A stretch of DNA of 64,000 bases from positions 1 to 64,000 of the forward strand of contig JAAFJB010000007.1 in assembly GCA_013297995.1 (NCBI GenBank), read 5' to 3'. Source of the DNA: Chitinophagales bacterium (GTDB taxonomy: Bacteria; Bacteroidota; Bacteroidia; Chitinophagales; Chitinophagaceae). The notes beneath the pieces are model-generated. The model saw only the letters and a program-made list of their open reading frames with translations, searched no databases and was not told the DNA's origin. Below, in pieces: positions 56,624-64,000 of this stretch. Made by a program: the position numbers and the translations under genes. Position 1 is the stretch's first letter; every line of letters starts with the position of its first letter.

Positions 56624-58889
56624 ATATATTGGTTTCTGTATCAAACCTGTCTACGGTTTGAATGCCGTTCAGCGATTTGAGCCGCTCTACCAATATTTCT
56701 AATTCCTCTTTATCATGTACAAATACTTTAATGGTACCCTGAAAATAGCCTTCTTTGGAATCAATGCTTAGCCCAGATATATTAATACGCAGGTCGCCAC
56801 TAATTACATTGGTTATTTTATTAATCACACCTACATCATCTAAGCCCACAATTTTCAATCCGGTTAAGAAAGAAATTTCTTTATTTTTTGCCCACTTGGT
56901 TTTTACTACACGGTGACCATAATTGGCCAATAATTGGGTGGCATTGGGGCAATTATTGCGATGTATTATAAGCCCTTTACCCGTGCTTACAAAACCAAAA
57001 ACATCATCTCCCGGAATGGGGTGACAGCATTTGGCCAAGTTGTACATAATTTTATCGCTGCTCTCTCCAAAAATAATTAGTTCTGAATCTTTTTTAGAAA
57101 CAGGTTTGTGCGCAGTTTCCGTGGGCAGTTCAATTTGAATGGGTTTGGGCTTGGGTATCTCAATTTTATCGCCCAACACCTGAAAATCTTTTATCTCTCT
57201 AAGATCAATGGCTTTGGTGGCAATTTTATAGTGAAGATCAAGCGAAGAATTTACTTTGTAATATTGAACCAGTTCTTCAATATTATAGTGACTGTAAGCG
57301 GCGCCAAATGATTCCAATCTTCTCTGCAAAATATACTTTCCGTCTTCGGCTATTTTTCTTTTTTCTTCCCGCAACGAATCTTTTATTTTATTCTTAGCTT
57401 TAGCCGTAACCACCAAGTTTAACCAGTCTTCCGAAGGTTTCTGTTTGTTGCTGGTAATAATTTCAATCTGGTCGCCGCTGCGCAGTTTATGACCGATAGG
57501 TACCAATTTATGATGAACTTTGGCGCCTATACATTTGGTGCCAATGGCGGAGTGAATAGAGAAAGCAAAATCCAATGCTGTACTACCAGTAGGCAACATT
57601 TTTATTTCACCTTTGGGCGTGTACACATAAATTTCTTCGGCTAAAAAAGAGGTTTTAAAATCTTGTAAAAAGTCAACCCCATCAGTATCTTGCGTGCTTA
57701 GTACTTCGCGAATTTGACTAAACCATTGATCAAACCGATCCTCATCACTATTGCCTTCTTTGTACTTGTAGTGAGCGGCCAAACCTTTCTCCGCAATTTC
57801 ATTCATGCGTTTGGTGCGTATCTGCACTTCAACCCATTTACCCTGCGGCCCCATAACCGTTGTGTGTAGGGCTTCATAGCCATTGCTTTTAGGATTGCTG
57901 AGCCAATCGCGCAATCGCTCTGGCGATGGGTTGTATTCATCGGTAATCATAGAATACACTTTCCAACAATCTTCTTTTTCTTTTTCGGGAGGAGAATTTA
58001 AAATAACGCGAATAGCAAAGAGGTCGTACACTTCTTCAAATGCAACCGATTTCTTTTTTATTTTATTCCAGATGGAATGAATGCTTTTGGGGCGGCCATA
58101 AATTTCATACTCAAAATTACCCGCACTTAATTTGTCTTTAATGGGTCGAATGAATTCATTAATATATCGGGTGCGTTCGCGTTTGGTTTCCGAAAGTTTG
58201 CGAGCAATATTGCGGTAAGCTTCCGATTCCATATACTTCATAGATAAATCTTCCAGCTCTGTCTTAATGCTGTACAAACCCATTCTATGTGCTAAAGGAG
58301 CATATACCCAAACGGTTTCGGAAGCAATTTTTAGTTGCTTCTCTTGTTTCATATGATCGAGTGTGCGCATATTGTGTAGGCGATCTGCCAGCTTAATCAA
58401 AATCACCCTAGGATCATCGGTAAGGGTGAGTAAAATCTTTTTAAAATTTTCTGCTTGCTGGCTAATATTGGTATCAATTACACTAGAAATTTTGGTGAGC
58501 CCATCTACAATTTTGGCAATCTCGGTACCAAATTCCATTTCAACATCTTCCAAAGAAATATCGGTGTCTTCAACCGTATCATGCAATAGGGCGCAGATGG
58601 TACTTCTTACGCCAAGGCCAATTTCTTCCACACAAATCATGGCAACGGCTATGGGATGAAGAATATAAGGCTCGCCACTTTTGCGGCGCATGGTTTTATG
58701 TGCATTGGCGGCCATTTCAAAAGCTTGGCGAACCATTTCCTTATCGCCTTTTTTAAGCTTGGGGCGTAAGCTTCTAAGCAAGGCACGGTAATGCCTAATA
58801 ATCTCTTTCTTTTCCTGTTCTTCGTTAAGGGTATATTTAGTTAGTACAGGCTCTATTGGGTCAATCGGTTCAATTGTTTCGGTATCCAT
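56622..58889 (-). CDS. spoT: Bifunctional (p)ppGpp synthetase/hydrolase, RelA/SpoT
   Basis: A 755-residue long-form RSH protein controlling the stringent response. The hydrolase domain is intact: HPIAVAMICVEEIGLG and the HD pair in LLHDTVEDTD (103-104). The synthetase domain at about 255-370 has KSIHSIWNKIKKK and YDLFAIRVILN. The TGS domain at about 415-475 has VYTPKGEIKMLPTGSTALDFAF. The C-terminal part has a helical domain, the zinc-finger-like CCHPIPGDDVFGFVSTGKGL and an ACT domain (VGVINKITNVISGDLRINI). With both active-site sets present, it should make and degrade (p)ppGpp. It is divergent from the ABC operon. Confidence 0.95.
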   Translation of the reverse strand: MDTETIEPIDPIEPVLTKYTLNEEQEKKEIIRHYRALLRSLRPKLKKGDKEMVRQAFEMAANAHKTMRRKSGEPYILHPIAVAMICVEEIGLGVRSTICALLHDTVEDTDISLEDVEMEFGTEIAKIVDGLTKISSVIDTNISQQAENFKKILLTLTDDPRVILIKLADRLHNMRTLDHMKQEKQLKIASETVWVYAPLAHRMGLYSIKTELEDLSMKYMESEAYRNIARKLSETKRERTRYINEFIRPIKDKLSAGNFEYEIYGRPKSIHSIWNKIKKKSVAFEEVYDLFAIRVILNSPPEKEKEDCWKVYSMITDEYNPSPERLRDWLSNPKSNGYEALHTTVMGPQGKWVEVQIRTKRMNEIAEKGLAAHYKYKEGNSDEDRFDQWFSQIREVLSTQDTDGVDFLQDFKTSFLAEEIYVYTPKGEIKMLPTGSTALDFAFSIHSAIGTKCIGAKVHHKLVPIGHKLRSGDQIEIITSNKQKPSEDWLNLVVTAKAKNKIKDSLREEKRKIAEDGKYILQRRLESFGAAYSHYNIEELVQYYKVNSSLDLHYKIATKAIDLREIKDFQVLGDKIEIPKPKPIQIELPTETAHKPVSKKDSELIIFGESSDKIMYNLAKCCHPIPGDDVFGFVSTGKGLIIHRNNCPNATQLLANYGHRVVKTKWAKNKEISFLTGLKIVGLDDVGVINKITNVISGDLRINISGLSIDSKEGYFQGTIKVFVHDKEELEILVERLKSLNGIQTVDRFDTETNI

Positions 58890-58946
58890 ACCTTACGAAT
58901 ATACGAATACTCATTTGCCCCAATTGGTTATATAGCAGAATATTTA

Positions 58947-58977
58947 TTGGACTTCCACTGGAATATTATTATATTTG
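58947..58977 (+). promoter_or_regulatory. Promoter of the ABC/TonB operon
   Basis: TTG at 58947-58949, a 20-nt spacer and TATATTTG at 58970-58977 match the Bacteroidota TTG-N17-23-TAnnTTTG consensus. The start site would fall near 58982-58984, about 30 bp before the ATG at 59012. A palindrome overlaps the -7 element. Confidence 0.65.
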
Positions 58978-58995
58978 CAACATTGTTACAAATAT
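58971..58995. promoter_or_regulatory. 25-bp near-perfect palindrome (candidate operator)
   Basis: ATATTTGCAAC (58971-58981) and GTTACAAATAT (58985-58995) are complementary at 10 of 11 positions around ATT. The dyad covers the -7 element and the probable start site, the position expected for a repressor site controlling the downstream ABC/TonB genes. Confidence 0.65.
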
Positions 58996-59011
58996 TAAAC
59001 CGAGCAATAGA

Positions 59012-59713
59012 ATGACTGTCTTAAAAGCTATACAGCTAACTAAGGAGTACAATGGAGTGGCTGCATTGAACAATTTAAATTTAGAAATTAATGCAGGCGA
59101 AATTTTTTGTCTTCTTGGTCAGAACGGCGCTGGTAAAACCACTACCATCAACCTTTTTTTAGGGTTTATTGCGGCCAGCTCTGGAACTGCAACCATTCAT
59201 AATATAGATGTAAGTGCTAATAATGCAGCCACTAAAAAACTAGTTGCTTATATACCAGAAGTGGTGCAGCTTTATGGTAATTTAACGGGTATTGAGAATT
59301 TAGATTTTTTCAGTCGCTTAGCTGGTTTTAAATATTCAGATAAAGAATTGGCTGCTTTTTTAACCAGATCGGGATTACAATCGAATGCTCAGCCAAAGCG
59401 TCTCTCCACTTATAGTAAAGGGATGCGACAAAAAGTGGCTATTGCTATTGCTTTGGCAAAGAATGCAGCCATTATATTAATGGATGAACCTACTAGTGGA
59501 CTAGATCCGGTAGCTGTTGCCGATTTCACAAAAATATGTAAAGCATTATCAGCAGAAGGCAGAACCATCTTTATGGCAACCCATGATATTTTTAATGCAG
59601 TAAATGTTGGAACCCATATCGGTATAATGAAACAAGGTTCGCTGGTTCATCAAGTAACCACCAATTCCATTACGGCGAATGAATTACAGCAGTTGTACCT
59701 AGAAACTATTTAA
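59012..59713 (+). CDS. ABC-2 type transporter ATP-binding protein
   Basis: A 233-residue ATPase from the Met at 59012 (MTVLKAIQLTKEYNG), chosen because the promoter lies just upstream; the reading frame stays open back to 58856, overlapping the relA/spoT start. Motifs are Walker A LGQNGAGKTTTIN, Q-loop IPEVVQLYGNLTG, signature TYSKGMRQKVAIA, Walker B IILMDEPTSGLDP and switch His MATHDIFNAV. It powers the two downstream DUF3526-type permeases. The direction of transport is presumably export; the substrate is unknown. It is first gene of an operon ending in a TonB siderophore receptor. Confidence 0.9.
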   Translation: MTVLKAIQLTKEYNGVAALNNLNLEINAGEIFCLLGQNGAGKTTTINLFLGFIAASSGTATIHNIDVSANNAATKKLVAYIPEVVQLYGNLTGIENLDFFSRLAGFKYSDKELAAFLTRSGLQSNAQPKRLSTYSKGMRQKVAIAIALAKNAAIILMDEPTSGLDPVAVADFTKICKALSAEGRTIFMATHDIFNAVNVGTHIGIMKQGSLVHQVTTNSITANELQQLYLETI

Positions 59714-59770
59714 AGGCGATTCCCCATAACTATATAATTACCTCACAATATTTTTAAGTAAGCGCATACA

Positions 59771-61186
59771 ATGATAGCTAAAATAATCAGTCACGAATGG
59801 CTACAATGGCGGAGAGACAGTCGCTTAAAATGGCTCACCATTTTTTTGGTGACAATAAGTGCATTTGCACTTTGGAATCAAATAAATTTTCAGTCTGGGT
59901 TATTAAAAACCAGGGTCAAAGCACAGCAAGATTCTAGACAAGAATGGCTTTCACAAGAGCTCAAACACCCGCATATGGCGGCTCATTTTGGAAATTATGC
60001 GTATAAAAAACCAACACTACTTCATTGCTTCGATCCAGGCCTTACCATCTACACAGGTACTTCGGTATATATGGAACCGCATAGGCAAAACGATTTTTTA
60101 TTCAGCCAAAGTCAAGAGAGTGATACAGGAATTAGGTTTGGCTGGTTAAGTCCCGCCATGATTTGCCAATTGATACTGCCACTATTAATTATACTCTTGT
60201 GTTTCAACAGCATTAATGGCGAATACGAGAAAGGTACTATGGCTTTATTAATAGCGCAGGGCGTGAATTTCAGGAGTATAATAATGGCTAAAACAATATC
60301 TGTATTTTTACTTTTTCAAGGATTTATAACCATTTATTTGTTAGTAACTGCCTATAGCTCCTCTCTGTACTTAGGCACCGTGCTTGATTTTTCAGCACTC
60401 TTGTATATCTGGATTGTGTATTCGATTTATTGTTTTATTTGGAGTTTATTGGGGGTATTAATTTCATCCTATATTAAAAATTCTGGCAGTTCCATCGCAG
60501 TACTTTTACTGGTGTGGATATTTACCCATATTATAGTGCCAAGGGCATCTGCAAATATTGCAGAGAATATGCGCCCCCTTATTACCAACCAAGCATTTAA
60601 ACAATTGCTTTCAGCTTCTATTGAAAAAGGCATTGATGGGCATGACCCGAAAAATGAACGCGCAAAAAAAATTGAAGAAGCTTTGTTGGTAAAATATAAA
60701 GTGGACAGTGTTCAACAATTACCATTCAATTTTGAAGGATTTATCATGCAGCAAAGTGAAGCATACAGTAGTAAAGTATACGACCACCATTTTAGTGAAT
60801 TGTTTATTTCCTTAAAAGCACAGAAAAAAATACAATCCTTATTTGGCTTCATCAGTCCCTATATTTCTCTGCGTAATATTTCTATGGCAGCAGCCAATGC
60901 AAGCTTGGAAACGGAGATTGATTTTCAACAACAGGCGGAGAATTATCGTAGGTCTTTCGTTCAAAATATGAACAACGATATGAAAGAAAATTCTGCCTAT
61001 GGTTCTTTTGCAACCTACCGTGTAAGTAAAGACAAATATGCTAGTATAGGCGATTTACAAGTGCAAAATCGTGCTATGAAATGGTCGCTCCCTTCACTTA
61101 TAGTTGAGCATATAAGCCTACTCTTTTGGTTGGTATTTTTAATGAGCTTGTTATTAATTAGTCATAGAAGAAAAATTTACAAATAG
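59771..61186 (+). CDS. ABC-2 permease with DUF3526-type domain (first copy)
   Basis: A 471-residue membrane subunit. It has an N-terminal TM (about 22-38, LTIFLVTISAFALWNQI), a large extracytoplasmic loop, then a cluster of five TM segments at about 130-270 (LILPLLIILLCFNSINGEYEKGTMALLIAQG, IWSLLGVLISSYIKNSG, VLLLVWIFTHIIVPRASANI), a second loop of about 170 residues and a final TM (SLLFWLVFLMSLLLIS). The FNSINGEYEKGTM motif is shared with the next gene. It is 57 bp after the ATPase gene and 5 bp before the second permease. Confidence 0.85.
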   Translation: MIAKIISHEWLQWRRDSRLKWLTIFLVTISAFALWNQINFQSGLLKTRVKAQQDSRQEWLSQELKHPHMAAHFGNYAYKKPTLLHCFDPGLTIYTGTSVYMEPHRQNDFLFSQSQESDTGIRFGWLSPAMICQLILPLLIILLCFNSINGEYEKGTMALLIAQGVNFRSIIMAKTISVFLLFQGFITIYLLVTAYSSSLYLGTVLDFSALLYIWIVYSIYCFIWSLLGVLISSYIKNSGSSIAVLLLVWIFTHIIVPRASANIAENMRPLITNQAFKQLLSASIEKGIDGHDPKNERAKKIEEALLVKYKVDSVQQLPFNFEGFIMQQSEAYSSKVYDHHFSELFISLKAQKKIQSLFGFISPYISLRNISMAAANASLETEIDFQQQAENYRRSFVQNMNNDMKENSAYGSFATYRVSKDKYASIGDLQVQNRAMKWSLPSLIVEHISLLFWLVFLMSLLLISHRRKIYK

Positions 61187-61191
61187 AATTC

Positions 61192-62649
61192 ATGAATTTC
61201 CAACAAGTAAACAACAATCCCATACCCGCTATTTCTCTAAGTACGCAGTACTGGCTTTTTATAAAACGAAGGACTAACTTATTATTACTCATTATTTTTT
61301 TTATTGCTGGCCTCTATGGTTTATACCAAGGATTTGCCTTTAAAAGCAAACAGGTTGCTGCCATTGATGGTTTTCAAAATGAAAAAATTAGCAAGTATAA
61401 CAACTTACTAAAAGGCTTTGATGCAGACACTACCAGTAAATTGGGAAAGGAAGCATTTGTAGCAGTAAGCAGTCCCCTAAAAAGCAACTGGAACATAGTA
61501 CTTCCTTCATATAAAATGCCTGTGAGTACGGCCATATTTGCAATAGGACAAGCTGATGTATTCCCTTACTATTATACCGTTAAAGTGGAAAGCTTTTTTA
61601 TGCAGATATTTAAGCAGGGAGAAATTGCCAATCCATTGAGATCACTTTCTGGACATTTTGATATCGCTTTCTGGGTGATTTATTTGTTGCCACTTTTAAT
61701 TATATTACTCTGCTTCAATACGCTTTCTGCCGAATTAGGAAATGGAAACTGGAGATTAATCAATAGTCAAGGTATCACAGTAAAAAAATGGCTTTCCTCT
61801 AAATTCTTATTTGTTGGCTATTGTATTGAAATAATGATACTGATTGTATTTATTACAGCACTTCTTTTAAATTATGTATGCTTTAACCAATCTCCTTCTT
61901 TGAATGATTTTTTATTCTTGTTGGGAGTGAATATTTACCTATTTTTTTGGTTGTGTTTAATTTATATGGTAAATACACTTGCAAAAAATACGGGCGTAAA
62001 TGCCATGTATTGCGGTATTGGTTGGGTGGTAATCTGTATTTTAGTTCCGGTATTAATATCAATGGCTATAGAAAAATCAATCCCCATCAATAATACCAGT
62101 ATCAGTAGAATGTCTAGGCGACCGCAAGGTGCTCAATTTGAGGACAGTAGTTTTGGAACAAAAATTATTCGTGATTTAGCAATCGCATACCCCATGCTTA
62201 AAAATACAACCATTGGTACCAATAGTGCCAGCTTTAAACTGGCCGTGTACTTGGCTTATCACAAGCTTTTAGACGATGCAAATACTGCTGAGGTAAAAAA
62301 TTATTTTACCAAAATTGAAGCACGCCAACAAATAACCAATCATAGCAGCATCATAAATTCAGCAGCTTCAATGGATGGTATTTTTGCTTCACTTGCAAAC
62401 AACGATGCCCAAGCCAATCACGATTTTTTTTGGCAAACAAAAACTTTTCATAGTCGCCTTAATACTATTTATTACCCAGCCCTTTTTCTTGAAAAACAAC
62501 TCAGTAAAAGCGACTATAAAAAAATGCCCATTTTTAAATACCAAGCTAATCAAAATCACAAAACCTTGGTATTTCCTTACACCATTTTAATCCTTATTTC
62601 ATGTTTGCTCCTATTCATTAGCAACAAACAAATGAGTAAGATTTCTTGA
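61192..62649 (+). CDS. ABC-2 permease with DUF3526-type domain (second copy)
   Basis: A 485-residue paralogue of the preceding permease with the same layout: N-terminal TM (about 28-45, LLLIIFFIAGLYGLYQGF), an extracytoplasmic loop, a TM block at about 160-290 (PLLIILLCFNTLSAELGNGNWRLINSQG, FFWLCLIYMVNTLAKNTGVN, WVVICILVPVLISMAI), a long loop and a C-terminal TM (FPYTILILISCLLLFIS). The FNTLSAELGNGNW motif matches FNSINGEYEKGTM of the first copy. The two copies probably form a heterodimeric channel. It starts 5 bp after its partner and 74 bp before the TonB receptor gene. Confidence 0.85.
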   Translation: MNFQQVNNNPIPAISLSTQYWLFIKRRTNLLLLIIFFIAGLYGLYQGFAFKSKQVAAIDGFQNEKISKYNNLLKGFDADTTSKLGKEAFVAVSSPLKSNWNIVLPSYKMPVSTAIFAIGQADVFPYYYTVKVESFFMQIFKQGEIANPLRSLSGHFDIAFWVIYLLPLLIILLCFNTLSAELGNGNWRLINSQGITVKKWLSSKFLFVGYCIEIMILIVFITALLLNYVCFNQSPSLNDFLFLLGVNIYLFFWLCLIYMVNTLAKNTGVNAMYCGIGWVVICILVPVLISMAIEKSIPINNTSISRMSRRPQGAQFEDSSFGTKIIRDLAIAYPMLKNTTIGTNSASFKLAVYLAYHKLLDDANTAEVKNYFTKIEARQQITNHSSIINSAASMDGIFASLANNDAQANHDFFWQTKTFHSRLNTIYYPALFLEKQLSKSDYKKMPIFKYQANQNHKTLVFPYTILILISCLLLFISNKQMSKIS

Positions 62650-62723
62650 TGTTCATCGGTTTAAAAAAAATATTGAAAACACCCCAAAATCTTTTATATA
62701 AAAATTAATAAATACCTACTAAA

Positions 62724-64000
62724 ATGAACATGATGAGAACCGTTTTTTTAATGATTGGATTTTTTTGTTGCCAATTTTTTGCACATGCACAAACAACAAT
62801 AAATGGTAATATAGTGCTGAGCAATGGAGAAAAAGCAGTAGGAGTAACCATCCAACTGAGTCCACTAAATATTACAACGTATAGCAACGAAGAGGGAGAT
62901 TTTAAGTTTGCCAATATTGCCAATGGCAGTTATACCATAAATGCCACCGCCATTGGGTTGCAAGCACAAGAACAAAAGATTACCCTAGTTTCTGGCACAA
63001 AAGCAGTAGTTAGTTTTACCATGAAAGCCAGCATAAATTCATTAAATGAAGTGGTGGTTTACGGCAGTAATCGCTATTTAAAAAATTCGGTAAGTAGTAG
63101 TTTTAGAACTGCTGTAAATCCATTTGAAGCACCCCAGCAAATTCAAGTTATCAGCAGTAAATTAATTAGAGATCAGCAAGCATTTACACCAACAGACCTC
63201 GCTAGAAATGTGAGTGGCGTATCTTCTATTTTTCCTTTTCCGGGTGTGTATACTGACTTTAATATTAGGGGTACCAGGGCAACCCAAGGTAAGTTTAGAA
63301 ATGGTATGAATATGGGTATTGCAAGCTTTGGTTTATTGCAAGAAGATATGAGCTATACCGATAGAGTTGAGTTTATAAAAGGCCCTTCGGGCTTTTTAAT
63401 TGGTCAAGGCGAACCAGGAGGCGTATTTAATGTAGTCACCAAAAAACCACTGCCCTATACCCTTGCCAACCTAAACCTTACTACGGGTAGTTTTAATTTG
63501 TTCCGATTGCACGCCGATTTTGGCGGTGCGGTAGACAAAAAGAAAAAATTGCTTTTTAGAATGAATATAATGGCACAGGATAATAATACACATATTCAAA
63601 ATCAGAAAAACAATCGACTCAGCATTGCGCCCGTACTCACCTACACAATTGCAAAAAATACAACCCTTACTGCTGAGTACAATTATGATGCACAAAAAAC
63701 AAATGGCCTCGATATGGCAATCCCTAGTATCAACGGAAAATTTGAATTGCCAAGAAACTTTAATATTTCAGGATTGGATTCCAAACTTTCTTTTGAGCAA
63801 CAATATGCTTTTTTTAAAGCAGAACATATCATCAATCCCCAATGGAAAATTACTGCGCAAGCTTCCTATAACGGAGGATTTATTCGTGGCTTTGATATCC
63901 AAAGTAGGGGAAGGGTATTGGCCAATGATAGTGCCACCCGTGAAGCCCGCTATTGGAACAATATCGCTTCTAATTACAACGCGCAACTTTTTTTAAACGG
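62724..64000 (+). CDS. TonB-dependent siderophore receptor, 3' part beyond the window
   Basis: The first 425 residues, translated from the ATG at 62724, of a receptor that continues past the right edge. The signal peptide is at about 1-23 (FLMIGFFCCQFFAHAQ), a CarboxypepD_reg domain at about 25-105 (GEKAVGVTIQLSPLN, EEGDFKFANIANGSY), then the plug (FEAPQQIQVISSKLIRDQQ, ARNVSGVSSIFPFPGVYTDFNIRGT, RVEFIKGPSGFLIGQGEPGG) and the first barrel strands. The FIKGPSGFL and VFNVVTKKP motifs are typical of siderophore receptors. It is codirectional with the ABC genes, 74 bp after them with no hairpin, so it is probably in the same transcript. Confidence 0.9.
   Translation, partial: MNMMRTVFLMIGFFCCQFFAHAQTTINGNIVLSNGEKAVGVTIQLSPLNITTYSNEEGDFKFANIANGSYTINATAIGLQAQEQKITLVSGTKAVVSFTMKASINSLNEVVVYGSNRYLKNSVSSSFRTAVNPFEAPQQIQVISSKLIRDQQAFTPTDLARNVSGVSSIFPFPGVYTDFNIRGTRATQGKFRNGMNMGIASFGLLQEDMSYTDRVEFIKGPSGFLIGQGEPGGVFNVVTKKPLPYTLANLNLTTGSFNLFRLHADFGGAVDKKKKLLFRMNIMAQDNNTHIQNQKNNRLSIAPVLTYTIAKNTTLTAEYNYDAQKTNGLDMAIPSINGKFELPRNFNISGLDSKLSFEQQYAFFKAEHIINPQWKITAQASYNGGFIRGFDIQSRGRVLANDSATREARYWNNIASNYNAQLFLN

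Noticed and set aside
58856-59011. N-terminal extension of the ABC ATPase
   Set aside because: It overlaps the relA/spoT start, is not ATPase-like and contains the promoter and palindrome; the Met at 59012 is the natural start.

Overview
The window is a densely packed chromosomal segment of a Bacteroidota bacterium, most likely order Chitinophagales (family Chitinophagaceae). The evidence is the gene set: gliding-motility lipoprotein GldB, a GldA-like ATPase, DivIC-type initiator, DUF4783 next to nadC, several TonB-dependent receptors with N-terminal carboxypeptidase-regulatory domains, and a CzcA-type pump fused to a TolC-like domain. Shine-Dalgarno sequences are absent, and TAnnTTTG-type -7 elements precede several genes. 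No rRNA, tRNA, insertion sequence, prophage or CRISPR array was seen. No gene-free stretch exceeds 300 bases; the longest (about 263 bp, 15461-15723) holds a striking inverted-repeat array.

Layout. 1-3.5 kb: 5' part of a PBP2 gene, a UvrD-like helicase with an added HTH, and a DUF2721 membrane protein. 3.5-9 kb: a two-gene heavy-metal efflux operon. 9-12.6 kb: minus-strand housekeeping genes (nth, a small unknown protein, divIC, eno, a GldA-like ATPase). 12.7-16.8 kb: a DEAD-box helicase, an AAA/DUF234 ATPase-nuclease gene with the repeat array, and prfA. 16.8-21 kb: a TonB receptor and galE. 21-24.7 kb: a phosphate block (PiT transporter, DUF47/PhoU-like protein, PhoR- and PhoB-like two-component system). 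24.8-31 kb: a secreted His/Cys caspase-like protein, an MBL hydrolase, and a large composite envelope protein. 31-35.6 kb: siderophore receptor plus PepSY protein, then TerC. 35.6-44.4 kb: metabolism (pyrD, thiolase, nadE, icd, pyruvate dehydrogenase E2) with gldB and apaG. 44.5-50.4 kb: histone H1-like protein, SUI1 factor, TPR histidine kinase, nadC, DUF4783 and gpmI. 50.4-58.9 kb: another TonB receptor, engB, pabB, an acidic low-complexity protein, purA and relA/spoT. 59-64 kb: an ABC ATPase, two DUF3526-type permeases and a TonB siderophore receptor cut by the window end.

The working units are the metal-efflux operon, the phosphate block and the two metal/siderophore loci, one of which has a palindrome lying on its promoter. 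Most other genes are single housekeeping genes on alternating strands. The most unusual elements are two tandem 51-bp palindromes between the AAA/PD-(D/E)XK gene and prfA, the composite pseudo-peptidase/propeller/barrel protein, the caspase-like secreted protein, and short GC-richer word repeats, one of them inside the GldA-like coding region.
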